The translations under genes were made by a program, and so were the position numbers. DNA of 64,000 bases from Anniella stebbinsi (lineage: Eukaryota; Chordata; Lepidosauria; Squamata; Anniellidae). The notes beneath the pieces were generated by a model, which saw only the letters and a program-made list of their open reading frames with translations, had not been told where the DNA came from and did not search any database. The stretch covers positions 72,222,763 through 72,286,762 of the forward strand of contig JARDYH010000007.1 in assembly GCA_029215795.1 (NCBI GenBank), read 5' to 3'. Shown here piece after piece: positions 11,234 through 22,119 of the stretch. Position 1 is the first letter of the stretch. Each line of letters opens with the position of its first letter.

Positions 11234-12202
11234 ACTTCCTGAACGTTTAAAATAATAAAGTTTAACCTTTGTTTCCCACTAAAGTATTGCACCAAAGTTT
11301 CTGTAATTTTCAGCGTATGAGGAGCCATCCGTTCTCTGCGATGTGTGCGAGTTACAGCTTTGTAGCTCTTAAAACAAACAAATAAATGCCATGTGAAATG
11401 CCATGAATAAACCTTTGTTTCCCACTAAAATATTGCACCTAGCTTTCTGAAATTTCACACAGATATCAAGCCAAGTGTTCCCTGTAATGTGCCAAAGTAT
11501 CCTGTTTATATCTTTGAAAATAACAAAATGGGAGGCAGAACTGTATTTTACCCCACTACTACACAATTTTCAACAATTCATTGCCACCACATGACTGGAG
11601 CTAGCTGTCTGAAATTCCACACAGATATCAAGCCAAGTGTTCCCTGTAATGTGCCGAAGTGTCCTGTTTGTATCTTTAAAAATAAAAAAATGGGAGGCAT
11701 AACTGTATTTACCCCACTACTACCCATTTTTCAAAAATCCATTGCCACACCAGGCAAGCACCCACGGTTCTGGAATTTCACACACATGGGTCGTAAGGTA
11801 CCACCTACAAAGTGGCAAAGTTTCATGCGTGTAACTTTAAAAATGACCGAGGGATAGGCATTCCTGGTTATTTATTAAAAAATTAATTGCCACAAACTGC
11901 ATGCACCAAGCTTTCTGAAATTTCTCACAGATACCTATCCCTAACCATTGTACAATGTGCCCAAGTTTCATCCTTCTATCTTTAAAAATGAAAATGTTAT
12001 AGGCGTTTTTGTAAAACAACAATACTTTGCTATGGGAAAAAGCATTCAAAATGGCGTCCGATCCGGATCGGGACATCCGATCTGCGGATCGGGATCGGAT
12101 CGGATCCAATCCAACCCACCTCCGATCCGATCCAATCCGACCCCCCAGGTCCGATTCCGATCCGCTATCCGATCCGATCCGGGGGGTCAGTGCACATCCC
12201 TA
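11234..12202 (-). repeat. Right long terminal inverted repeat of the 10.3-kb hAT
   Basis: Reverse complement of 1913-2862 with scattered differences. It also ends in a GATCC-rich subterminal tract. Confidence 0.8.
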
Positions 12203-12210
12203 AAATCAAG
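12203..12210. repeat. Target site duplication, right (AAATCAAG)
   Basis: Eight bases identical to 1905-1912. Confidence 0.9.
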
Positions 12211-14060
12211 TCAATCTCCCCCTAACCAAAATACGCAAAGTGTGATGTTACGAATTATGGAAGTTGGCCAGTTGGGAGGGTTTTGTTTCATCCTTTATGA
12301 AAAGTGCACGCAAATGATGGGATTCGGGGCAATTACTGCGGTATTTATAGATCCAAGCTGGATTACTAAACTCATGGGAATGGACTTCTCCATGGCATTG
12401 GAATGGACTATTCCCATGTCATTGGCTCCAACCCCCTGAAAAAGCTATACTGGTAGCCAGGAGACCTTGCTGAATGGGGTGAGTTGTGGTAAGGGGAGAG
12501 AGAGTTCCTGAAACCCTAAAATGCTGGTTTAACTTTCAGATCTAGTTGTGAGGGGGGAAGCAACAGGGGGGGAAAAATAGGTGCCTGGGTTGATGCCTGC
12601 ATTGAGATAGAGCTTCTACATATTTAATGATTCTCTTGACTTGGGATCTGAATTGATGCAGTGTATTGACACAAGCTGGCTGATAAGAGAAAATAATAAA
12701 ATACAGTAATTAAGACTAAGTTTATATTCACCACTTACTTTTGGGGTAATCAAATGTCTTATATCCCCCACAAACATAGAATAGTAGAGTTGGAAGGGGC
12801 CTATAAAGCCATTGAGTCCAACCCCCTGCTCAGTTCAGGCTTATCTACCTTCAGTTTCGGAACATGGAAAGCAATACCAAAATGGGTACATGCTTTTCCC
12901 ATAAGCATGTTACATAAGCAGGACAGTAGGTTACTGAAATCTGCAGTTTGTATGTATGGCCAGCACCTCTTCCAATAGATGAAAAGGTTTTTGAGTTGTG
13001 CTTTCGGAAGCCAATTCTGGGATATTCTTGACATTTATCTGATGTAAACTGCCCAGAGAGCTTCGGCTATGGGGCGGTATATAAATGGAATAAAATAAAT
13101 AAATACATAAATAAATAAATAATAAAAAAAATGTTTCTCCACCATAAAGGATGATGGAGAAGGTTTCTTGAAGTCTAGGCCCCTCTCCAGCTTCCACCTA
13201 ATTCTGCAGTGTGTAACCCAGGGCCATTCTGCTCAGGCACACACGTTCTGTTCACACAGGAAGATGGTAGGCCTCTCTAAGTTTGATCAGTGGTTCAGAT
13301 GAACTGAATGTCTGTCCAGGCCTGAGATCCACACCAGGAGCAGAGAGTGGCAAAGTCAAGACATTCTGAACTTTGTCAAGAATTCCACGGTCAGAAACAG
13401 GCCCAACCCCCCAACAGAGCCACCATCCTTAATGCGAGAGGCAGGGCGAATGAATTCTTGGTTTTCATGCCCTGCATCTTCTTTTTTAAGGGGGGATGCC
13501 AAAGCTGCCTAGCCTAATGGTACCCCCAAATCCAAATGCAAGCAGAACCCAGATGTGGCAGATGCTTGACTGTGGGGCAGAGAAATTGGTGTGGCAAGGG
13601 CAGTTGTAAATTTGGATCTGGGTACTGAATATAGCCCCCCCTTTTTCACATCCTTCCTTGACATTTCACAAGGGTGATATTTCACCAGGCCTTGCTCCTT
13701 CCTCTGCCCTCCTTCCTCCCACTCCCATTTTAAAAGTTTGAAATGCCTCCCTCAGGCTAATTTACTGGCAGTAAGAGCATTAAGCTAAAATATGCTGGCC
13801 TTTGGGGCCTTTTTCACACTCACCCACGCACCCATTTGCCTTGGGTTGTGCCCACCAATGGAATATATCCCCCCTTCAAACTCTTCTTGAAATTGTAATT
13901 TGGCCCCTCTGTTGTAATTGTTTGGCACTTGAGGAGATTACTGAAATTGTGACAGTGTGCCGTTGAAATAGTCATAGGTTCTTTATACTTATTTATTTCT
14001 CGACATTAGGGTCACGGTTTTGGAATGATTCCTCACATACATATCTGAGTCTTTTCTGGA
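12211..14060. other. Intron 2 of copy A beyond the hAT: no gene seen
   Basis: Includes a CR1-like 3' end in reverse (about 12775-12835, AGAGTTGGAAGGGGCC) and a LINE/SINE tail (about 13045-13125, GAGAGCTTCGGCTATGGGGC followed by AAATA repeats). The remainder is unassigned. Confidence 0.6.
13045..13125 (+). mobile_element. Retroposon tail (CTTCGGCTATGGGGCGG ... AAATA repeats)
   Basis: The same tail occurs at the end of the element at 47806-48113. Together with the A-rich simple repeat it marks a truncated LINE or LINE-tailed SINE. Confidence 0.7.
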
Positions 14061-15656
14061 CCAAATGGTAAAAAGAAATCTGAGTGCTGAGTGGACTGAA
14101 AGCACATCTCACTCACATAAATTCATTTCAATACTAAGAGCAAAGCAACCATCTTCATCCGCATCACAATCCATCGTATTCACATCTTGCTCATGGCATT
14201 TTACATCCAGGTCAAAACACATGAGACAGCTCAGAGGGACCACTGCAGGTAGGAGAGGGGGTTGTAAATCTTCAGGGCCACCTATTTCACTCAAGCAAAT
14301 CTTGACAAAAAGACCCTGAATTTCTACTTGTAGATCACAATGTCACCATCCTTCTGTCCAGTCAAGTACCCCAAATGGTTCTGGTGGTACTGGTTAGCTT
14401 GGAGGTACACTGAGGAAGAGGGGACTGTAAATTCCCATGAATCATTTAAAAACCTTAAATACAAGTAATAGTTTGTTGAATAAAATTGTATTCAATGAAA
14501 TTAGTGTCAAATGAGAGTCCGACATCTCAGCTTTGTTTGGTTCAATGGCTAAGGGTGGGCCAAGGTATGAGAAGTTTCATTTCTTCCTGAGAGGCTAACT
14601 TTGGTTTTCACTACATTCAATAGAACTTCGAATGTCCCCCAAGAGGGCCATTCCCTCCCACCCCATCTGTGATGACAGCCCTGCTCATTTAATTGGCATT
14701 TATTGATACCTTTCTGTCTGGACCATTTCTCTAATCTCCCTTTTGATTTTTGAGATGGTGGTGAATGGAACAGAGTAACAGACTCCTTTTCAGTCAGAAT
14801 TCAGGCCTGCTTTGGGGCAAAAAACAGACTTGATTGCCTTGGCAGACAACCTAAGACAGAAGCAAGAAGAGGGGAATGCATCCTTTGTGGTTCTGCCGGA
14901 CCTCTCAATGTTCTCCAATACCTTCAGTCATGGTATCCTTCAGGGATACTTGGCCAATAAATGGACTCAGAGGAACGATGTGGCAAATTGTTCTGGTCCT
15001 ATTGGCTGAGCATTCATAGAAGGTTTTTTGGGGGAAGTACTACTACTAAGCCCATGAGATTTTCACCTATGGGGTTCATCAGGGTTCTATTTGTCCCCCA
15101 TGCTTTTAAACATCTCCATGTTAAAGTGGAAAGTGTATCCAGAGATTTCACTTAGGTCCATCAATACATTGATGATACCCAGATCTCTCTCTCTCTCTTT
15201 TTCGACTTATATAAAGGAGGGAAATTGTTATCTCGATCAATGCCTGAAGGAGGCTAGGTTGCCCAGGTATGCTACGTGGTAAATTATCTACAAGTCTATA
15301 GTATAGATTGTACTGTCATAGGTTTCAGCCAAATCATCATAGAAATGAGAATTCTTCAATGCACTGACCCAGACACTCTGTATGATAAGAAAGCTACATT
15401 TTCCAGACTAATTTATTTTGAGAATATGTATATACCATCTTCCGTTACCTATATACTGCCTTCCACAGGTGCCTCTTTGCACCCAAAGGAATAGCAAGAA
15501 CCCAGGAGTTCTGGTTCATACTCACCCGAAGAAAGCAAGGCGAAGGCATGTGCTCAGCAGTGTCTTCATAGCGATGGGAAGATCAAAAGACCAGAGGACT
15601 AGGGTCAGAGCTGGACCAATCAAGGTGACTGAAGTCAAGAGGGTTTATGCAGAAAC

Positions 15657-15663
15657 ATTTATA
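15657..15663 (-). promoter_or_regulatory. TATA box of copy A
   Basis: TATAAAT on the minus strand, 88 bp upstream of the copy A ATG and at the same place as in B, C and D, followed upstream by the conserved AAGGGCAAAAGC block. Confidence 0.6.
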
Positions 15664-15699
15664 GGCCAAGGGGAGGAGCCCAAGGGCAAAAGCTGGGAA

Positions 15700-16440
15700 C
15701 AACTGGTTTGATGGGATGCGGGAAGTGTCTCTAAACGAATTCACATCTCGTTGTGGAAAACTATGAGATGGTTTTCCAGAACCCAATGAAATGATGCCAG
15801 ACTCCCAATCCAGTCCAGCCTAAAATCTGTTTCACCACTCTGGCTGTGAGAAAATATCGCTGCAGACAGCTTCAAAGATTTCTGATTGTACAGCTATTTG
15901 TACCTGATTGTACCTGATATTCTTTTCCTGGCAGTCTGGCATCCCTGACCTGGTGCAAAAAGGGCTTGCTATCAAGTGAGGATCACTCAGGAAGTCTGTA
16001 AAGAAAAAAGAGTTATAGGAACCTGCTGAAGTTCTTCAATCCCTCTTTGAGTGTTTTCAGACATGGTGGATAACATGTTTCCCTACCATTGCTTTGTGAC
16101 CTGCTTCTGTCCCACAATAGGGATGAGGAGCCCATTCAGTGGGTGTTTCTGTAGCGCCGCTTCTTCTGCACAGAGCAGGAAGTGGTGCTAATGACCATCA
16201 GAGCCAAGAAGAAATGGCTTCTCCGGGTCATATTGCCAGTTTGCATTGGATGTGCAAACGATAGTTTTGTAGTCTCCCCTATAACCTTTGAAGATTCTTT
16301 CGGGCACTCAGAAATTCATCCCCTCCCCCATAATGGGGTCTACTGGTTGAGGGACTTTTTGTAGGGCCTTCAAAAACAGAAATAAAGAATGTTTAGTTCA
16401 TCTATGAACCCTCTTAGCGCATGGACCATCATGCTAATAC
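15700..16440. other. Upstream flank of copy A: no gene seen
   Basis: Unique-looking sequence upstream of the copy A promoter. Part (about 15700-15960) resembles the upstream flanks of copies B-D, for example CTTCACTCTGG-type and GCTATTTGTACCTG segments. No coding signal. Confidence 0.5.
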
Positions 16441-17039
16441 TAATTATAGTGAATGATAGAGGTGGGAATGATGCACATCGCTATGAATCTGTCTGGGGAG
16501 TAATATCCAACTACTAAAACATTAAACAATATCCAAAGAATGGGCGTAAGTAAACATTTTATATAACATATTAATGGTATATCAAGCATGATAGAAACTA
16601 AACAAGTAGTTAATGACAAGAAACAATACAATAGATAAGACAACCTAGCAAAAATGGTTTGCAAAAACAAAAAACTAACACATTCGTTGCAGTCACTGAA
16701 ATGAGGTGCACTCAATACTGCAGGCCACCGGCTTCTTATGCCTGTTTCGCAACAGCTTCTTCAGACTATTATGACTGAAAAACATAATTGGCAATAAAAT
16801 GAAATAAAGTACAAACCCCAGAAAAGAGCTTACACATCCACATTGTTAATGTAATGTATCAGCTGTAATGACGATATGACTCAGCAGTATCTCAATGTTT
16901 ATGGTTGGGGAAAAGGGAAGATTTGTAGACTACATTACTCAGTTCAAAATGACTTATTAGCCCTCCAAAAAGGATTGACTGTAGAAAAATACAAATTATT
17001 TATTCTCAAGAATGCTACCAACATGCTGTATTTCATCGA

Positions 17040-17730
17040 ATCTAAGACACCATCGATTGTAAGATGCACCTTAATTTCAGGGCCACCAACAGGGAGAAAG
17101 CTTTGGGTCAATTCTAAGACACACCTTAATTTCAGCACCCCTTCCGCCCATCCCTCCTCACCTCCATCACCATCGCCCGCCCTCATTGCCACCGCTACTG
17201 CTCCGTGCCACTGACAGTGCTCGCCTCGGCCTCCCAGTAACGATGCCCTGCCAAGCTGAGGAGAGCGTTGCCAGTGGCACGGAGCAGCGGCAGCTGCAGC
17301 GAGGATGGGCGACGGTGATGGAGGGGAGGGGGGAGGGTTAGGGCCCCTCAAGTCCCCCCTCCCCCTCCCCCCTTACCTGGATCACTGAAACTTAGCCTGG
17401 TAAGGCTTCAGTACTGGGAAGTAGGCCGCGATCTGAGGAGTTCTCGCAGGATGGCGGCCTAGTTCTCAGTAAAGATGCCTTGCCAGGCCAAGGCAGCAGC
17501 GATCAAGGTAAGTGGGGAGGGGGAAAGGGGGGACTTCTGCCGGCCTTGTGGGGTCCCTCGGGACCCACTAGGGTGAGTCGCTGGGGGGTATGCAGAGCCC
17601 TAGTGTGTTCTGCAGAGCACGGAAGAAATCCGGCGATTGCAAGAGACCATTGATTCTAAGACACACCCCATGTTTACAGACGTAAATATGGGAGAAAAAG
17701 TGCATCTTAGAATCGATGAAATACGGTACA
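17040..17730. mobile_element. MITE-like element with inverted ends, nested in the Penelope copy
   Basis: The left end TATTTCATCGAATCTAAGA is mirrored by the right end TTAGAATCGATGAAATACGG. Repeated AATTCTAAGACAC-type subterminal motifs occur. The family is not identified and no target duplication was confirmed. Confidence 0.65.
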
Positions 17731-17843
17731 TAAAAGGAATAACAAATCCTCAAACCTTGAATCCCCAGCCAGAAAGACGCTAATCTTCTGGAGCGGTGAG
17801 TTCTTAACGAGCTGTAAACATTAGGAACTGAAGGAGTTTTTTA

Positions 17844-18428
17844 TTAGGGCTGTGACCGGATCCAGATCCAGATTCTGAGTCCGAGATGGCTCGGGTGATC
17901 TGGACCTCTGGATCCCAGATCTGAATCGGATCGGATCGGGCCCAGATCAGGCCAGATTGGATCGCGATCCAGATCTGATCTGGATCTGGTCACAGCACTC
18001 CCTCCCGCTCTCCCCACTTTCTCTCTTCCTCTCTCCCCCCATTCTCCTTGCTCACCTGCTGTCTCCTCCGCATCGTCCTGCCGTCGTCTTCCCTCCTCGC
18101 TGTGGAACCGCCGTATTTGCTGGTTGCAGTGGGTGATGACATCACCTGCTGCAACTGGCAAACATGGTGGCCCACAGTGAAGAGGGAAGATGATGGCGGG
18201 ACGATGGCGGACGATGGCAGGATGACACGGAAGAGGCAGCCGGAAAGCTGGGAGAGTAGTGGACGGAAGGAGAGAGAGGGGAAAGCGGGAGGGAGTACTG
18301 TGGATGGACCAGATACGATCCAGATCCAGATCTGAGTCAGATCGGATCGGGCCCGATCCAATCTGGATCTGATCCGGATCTGATAGATTGGGATCCAGAT
18401 CAGATCGAGGGGTCCCTTCATGGTCCTA
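17844..18428. mobile_element. Non-autonomous hAT (585 bp) with GATCC-rich ends
   Basis: Begins TTAGGGCTGTGACC, ends TGGTCCTA, and is flanked by GTTTTTTA at 17836-17843 and 18429-18436. GGATCCAGATC-type repeats occur near both ends. It is internally palindromic with a centre near GGGTGATGACATCACC. Confidence 0.82.
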
Positions 18429-18482
18429 GTTTTTTAAATAGTTTTCTTAAAGGCAAATCTCTGAAGGAGGAACAGATGATAA

Positions 18483-19016
18483 CTAGCCCAAATAAGATGA
18501 AAATTCTAAACAGGTGTTTAAACCACTGGGCTGCAAGGAGCTTAATTGGGAGATCCATTCTGCCTCCCTTCTCAGAAGTAAATTCTCATGGTCACACCAA
18601 TTGTAGCTATTTGGATAGATTCTATCAATGACTAAGAATCTAAAACCATCATGGTGATGGGAGCGATCAATGAAATGTTGAACCAGAGGTGCATCCACAA
18701 CTCGGTGCTTTAATTTAGAGTGGTGTTCAATAATCTGTGTGCGGATGCTGCGTGTTGTTTTGCAAACATATATCAAATTGCACAGGCAGATGATGAGGTA
18801 AATAACTTTTCTTGTGGAACAATTAGAGGAGTGGCAGAGTACAAACCTCTGACCAGCTGTAGGATGTTGGAAAACCTTTGTTTGTATAGATAAGGCACAC
18901 ACCGAGCATCCACTGCAACGGAAATGTCCCCTGGTTTCTCCTGATGGTGCTTTGGGGGGATCAATATTGGAATGGACCAATTGGTCTCTTAAGTTTTTAG
19001 TTCTTCTTAATCCCAA
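18483..19016 (-). pseudogene. Penelope-like GIY-YIG endonuclease fragment
   Basis: A 177-residue open segment with a CSGCSVC cysteine cluster and then a diverged GIY-YIG core (YLIICLCNLIYVCKT), followed by IRTQIIEHHSKLKH and REAEWI. In intact elements the core reads like YLI-C-CGL-YVGKT. Here the Gly of YVGKT is Cys, so nicking activity is doubtful. This domain normally cleaves target DNA for retrotransposition. Confidence 0.8.
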
Positions 19017-19089
19017 TTGTGGAATGTTGTTTCATCCTGGAAGATGACTGATGACATGCCAATGTTTTCGTATGATTCTCATGATGGCA

Positions 19090-20400
19090 TTAGATAGGAA
19101 TGTTCAAGTGAGTATGTAATTCTGTTAACCGGGGATCTGGTTGAACTTTCCAACATTCTGGATCTTGGAATGGCATCAGCCCGTGTTTCGGCTTCCCTAA
19201 TGGCCCTAGGAGGATAGCCCCTGTCAAGTAACTGCTGCCAGAATCTGATTTTTTTGCCTGGAAAAATCCATAAACTGAGATGAGTTGCTTTTGAGACATA
19301 AAAATTAACCCAATGGTAAGTTTTTTCGTAAGTGAAAAGAGTGAAAGGATGCAGAATGTAAGGGAGAATTCCTGTCGGTAGGTTTTGTGAAAACTCTCAC
19401 GCACAATTGATCACTTTGCCGAAATGCTTCTGTGTCCAGAAATGGAATCTGGTGTTTATCTGAATGAAGAGAAAATTTTACGCGAGTGTGCATTGTACTC
19501 ATCCATTCAAAAAAGTCTGTTAACCTCAGCGTGTTGGAAAAAAATTTAAAACTATCATCAATGAATCATTTGTAAAATAAAATATCACCGTAAAATGAGT
19601 CGTTACTAGGATGACAAATGATGGATTCTTCCAAAGACGCGTAAATAGATTAGCCACATTGGGAGCAAACGGGCTTCTCACGGCAATGCCTCTCACCTGA
19701 AGATGAAATTGGTTGGAAAATCTAAATAAATTTTTCTCAAGGATGATGTCCGTAAGTTCCAAAAGGAAAAATGTTGGTGGAGAAAGATCCTCCTGGGCAT
19801 TCAGGTAGGATTCCACCACTGTTCGGGCTTCCTCATGCGGGATACTTCTGTAGAGGGAATTAACATCCAACGTTACCACAATAGCATCAGAAGGAACATT
19901 CCTGCCCTCAACCAGTAGTATCTTTTAAATAGGAGGGCATTTGAATCACGAAAACACATAGAAAATGGTCCACATACTGTGACAAAGGCTCCGATACTGA
20001 ATTGGAATCCAAAATGATGGGATGGCCAGGGGGAGGAAAACCTGGCTCATGGATCTTCAGAATGTATAATACTGGTATACGTGGATTCAAATTTTGTAAA
20101 AATTTTGAGGTTTGTTCATCTATTAGTCCCAAAAGTATAGCCGCAATCACAACTGTTTATATGATGGAAGAAATATGTCTTCCATCATATGAGACACGGA
20201 AAGGACATGTAACACTGTTCATCTAGTAATTGTCTGGGTACCTGTTTTAAATAGTCCACCCTATTTAATAGTACACTAGCACCCCCTTATCAGCTTCCTC
20301 AATTAATATGGATTGATCATGGGAAAATTGCTTCACACTGAGTTGGTCCTTCCTGGATAAGTTCTGCCATCTTTTTAAAGAGGATTGTCCCAGTTGACAA
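19090..20400 (-). pseudogene. Penelope-like reverse transcriptase, frameshifted fragments
   Basis: On the minus strand, pieces in different frames give IHEPGFPPPGHPI and PLSQYVDHFL (19908-20150), then LDVNSLYRSIPHEEA and SPFAPNVANLF (19526-19879). These correspond to the conserved start, the SLYT-IPH motif and the GSPFAP motif of Penelope RTs. Several frameshifts exist, so it is inactive. Confidence 0.8.
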
Positions 20401-21059
20401 ATATCTTTTAAGACCAAATGTTCAAAGACCTGTATATGAGGTCAGCTTTTTGTTTCTGTAAACCGTTTTTGCTAGGTTGTCATATCTATTGTGTTGTTTC
20501 TTGTCATTAACTACTTGTTTCGTTTCTATCGGGCTTGATATACAATTAATATGTTATATAAAATGTTTACTTACCCCCATTCTTGGGATATTGTTTAATA
20601 TTTTAGTAGTTGTGTGCTGATGAGCATTATTCTATTGGGACTATCTCAACTGCTGCCTTCTGTATTGTATTAGGGAGGAATATCTGCAGGAGATGCTCTT
20701 TGGAGGATTTCTCGACATTCTGGCTTGTGTGGAGGGTCCCCAAGGATGCAGGTCACACGCCTCTTCTCATGCAGTACTTTTTACTCTTTTTTTGAACACT
20801 TGAACAGGGTTTTGTTCTGTGTGTGTGTGTGTGGACTGGGGGGGACAGACATACCTGTGCCCCACTTCATTGGAAGCTTGCCAAGCCACTGGTGCCAACT
20901 ACCAGTTCTTGCAGTGCCGCCACATGCACCGTTCCAGACGATGCCAGGTCTGCTGCTGATGAAGCAGCTAAATCTGCTGTACTTCTGTTTCTTTCACTTT
21001 TAGCCCGATACAGGCTGGTTTCCTCTGCTCTGGAAATTAAGCCTTAGCGTTCACTGTTG

Positions 21060-21290
21060 CCCTGTTCCTTGTCAGAATCCTGTCTCTTTCCTCCTTTAGG
21101 AAACCTAGGCAGTGCACAGAACCCTCCCCCTTTCCATTTATCCTCAAAACAACCCTGTGAGGTAGGTTGGGCTGAGAGTCTGTGGCAAGCCTCAAGTCAT
21201 TGAGTGAGCCTCCAGTGGCCAAATGGAGACCTGAACCCGGATCTCCCAATTCCCAGTCCAACATTCTAACCACTACCCCACAGGGATTCT
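21060..21290 (-). mobile_element. tRNA-derived SINE
   Basis: Reading the minus strand, a tRNA-like head with GTGGTTAGAATG and GGGTTCAGGT (A- and B-box type motifs) is followed by the CTCAGCCCAACCTACCTCAC core. The paralogue is at 38940-39170 in the E flank, so it predates that duplication. Confidence 0.75.
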
Positions 21291-21541
21291 CACCTTCCCT
21301 TCAAATATGGTCCTTTGGCTTGACTCCTTTCAGTTAGAGCTGCTTTGATCATACGTGTATATTCTGGCATATTTCTTACCACTGTCAGCTGGAAAATAAG
21401 ATAAACACCCTTTGCTCCCATGAAAAACAAAAACACCTCTAGTTGCTTTTAAATGATCACAGTGGGGTTGGCTATAAGACATGGGATGGATAATCCAAGA
21501 AGAAAAGACACCACAAAGATTCAATTCACAAAGTTTAAAAG

Positions 21542-21547
21542 TTTATT
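21542..21547 (-). terminator. Candidate polyadenylation signal AATAAA for copy B
   Basis: AATAAA on the minus strand about 410 bp beyond the TAG. It is conserved at 39438-39443 downstream of remnant E. A second AATAAA lies nearer the stop (about 21715), so which one is used cannot be decided from sequence. Confidence 0.45.
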
Positions 21548-21952
21548 GGGGAAAGAAATTGTTAATAGCACAATGGGATTGCTTATTTTCGGATGAAATG
21601 AGATGAGACCAAATCTGTTATATCGATGTAGATGAGACAACAACACCGCATGACCCATGGATTAAAATATTTATCGAAAAGAAATATACCAACACAGGTT
21701 TACTTGCCATACCAATTTATTTTTTGATTCTGTGAAAATTAATCCGTATACCAGGAGGCCCAAAATTAGCATATCTAAACCCTCGTTCATCTTCCACCCT
21801 GAAACCCTCGCACCCTCCACCAGTCTCTAAATATAAAATGAAAGAATCGTGAATCTCGGACAGGGGTTGCTCTCACCACTAGGGCCCCCAATATCATCCC
21901 CACTTCTAAAGCAGCTAGAATACATGGAGAAGAGCATTTGATCCTCGTCTAT

Positions 21953-22119
21953 CTACCACTCAAGTCTGGCTTGATTGTAGGAAGCCTGAGGATAACTGCA
22001 TTCCTTTTCGGTGATGTGTGTTGTGAAAAAGCCCCCATCATATGACCGTCCAGGACGGAAGTCACATATGTCCTTTGTTGCACAGCCATGTAAAACAAAG
22101 CTCTTCTGGTAAACGCCAA
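21953..22119 (-). CDS. Copy B exon 5: C-terminal half of domain 2 and stop
   Basis: The acceptor is TTCTTTTCCAG. The exon encodes FVLHGCATKDICD and ends QARLEW then TAG. As in PLI-gamma proteins, the second domain closes with a lone ExEC-like cysteine rather than a CCxxxxCN motif. Confidence 0.85.

Larger units (their letters stand above)
1913..12202. mobile_element. 10,290-bp hAT transposon with long inverted ends and 8-bp target duplication
   Basis: The left terminus TAGGGGTGTGCAT and the right terminus TGCACATCCCTA (last base pair variant) are flanked by perfect AAATCAAG duplications (1905-1912 and 12203-12210), the 8-bp size expected of hAT. It contains in order: a 0.95-kb left inverted end, a damaged BED/hAT transposase gene, CTGC-rich duplications, a 30/32-bp satellite, splice-site-bearing modules, a half copy of a 320-bp foldback element, a 150-160 bp CTGC-rich repeat array, and the right inverted end. 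It sits in intron 2 of copy A. Subterminal GGATC repeats are probably the transposase-binding region, which is an inference from hAT biology. Confidence 0.9.
25..15569 (-). pseudogene. Copy A: decayed PLI-gamma-like gene interrupted by a 10.3-kb hAT
   Basis: Recognisable pieces on the minus strand are exon 1 at 15569-15526 (MKTLLSTCLRLAFF), exon 2 at 14242-14117 (open, LSCLMCFD start), exon 3 at 1864-1711 (ends YCCQMDNCN if one base is ignored) and exon 5 at 188-25 (GCATEDLC, stop TAA). Lesions are: exon 1 is 44 nt instead of 49, so it joins exon 2 out of frame and meets a TGA; exon 3 has seven A where six keep the frame (1772-1778); and exon 4 is absent, only its donor flank remaining near 598-606. 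A TATA box precedes exon 1. The 10.3-kb transposon lies in intron 2. A pseudogene is the simplest reading, although the homopolymer change alone could be a sequencing error. Confidence 0.8.
16440..20610 (-). mobile_element. Penelope-like retroelement, decayed, with inverted terminal segments
   Basis: The minus strand contains reverse-transcriptase and GIY-YIG remnants, between a segment at about 16490-16680 and its inverted counterpart at about 20440-20600 (both contain the AACATTTTATATAACATATTAA type run). Penelope elements often carry terminal repeats in unusual orientations. Two DNA elements (about 17040-17730 and 17844-18428) are nested inside. A CAACAGCTTCTTCAG motif near 16749 resembles the end region of such elements. 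Confidence 0.7.

Noticed and set aside
17844..18428. Independent gene in the GC-rich 18.0-18.3 kb stretch (95-143 codon frames)
   Set aside because: It falls wholly inside a palindromic hAT derivative with an 8-bp duplication, and frames are open on both strands because the sequence mirrors itself.
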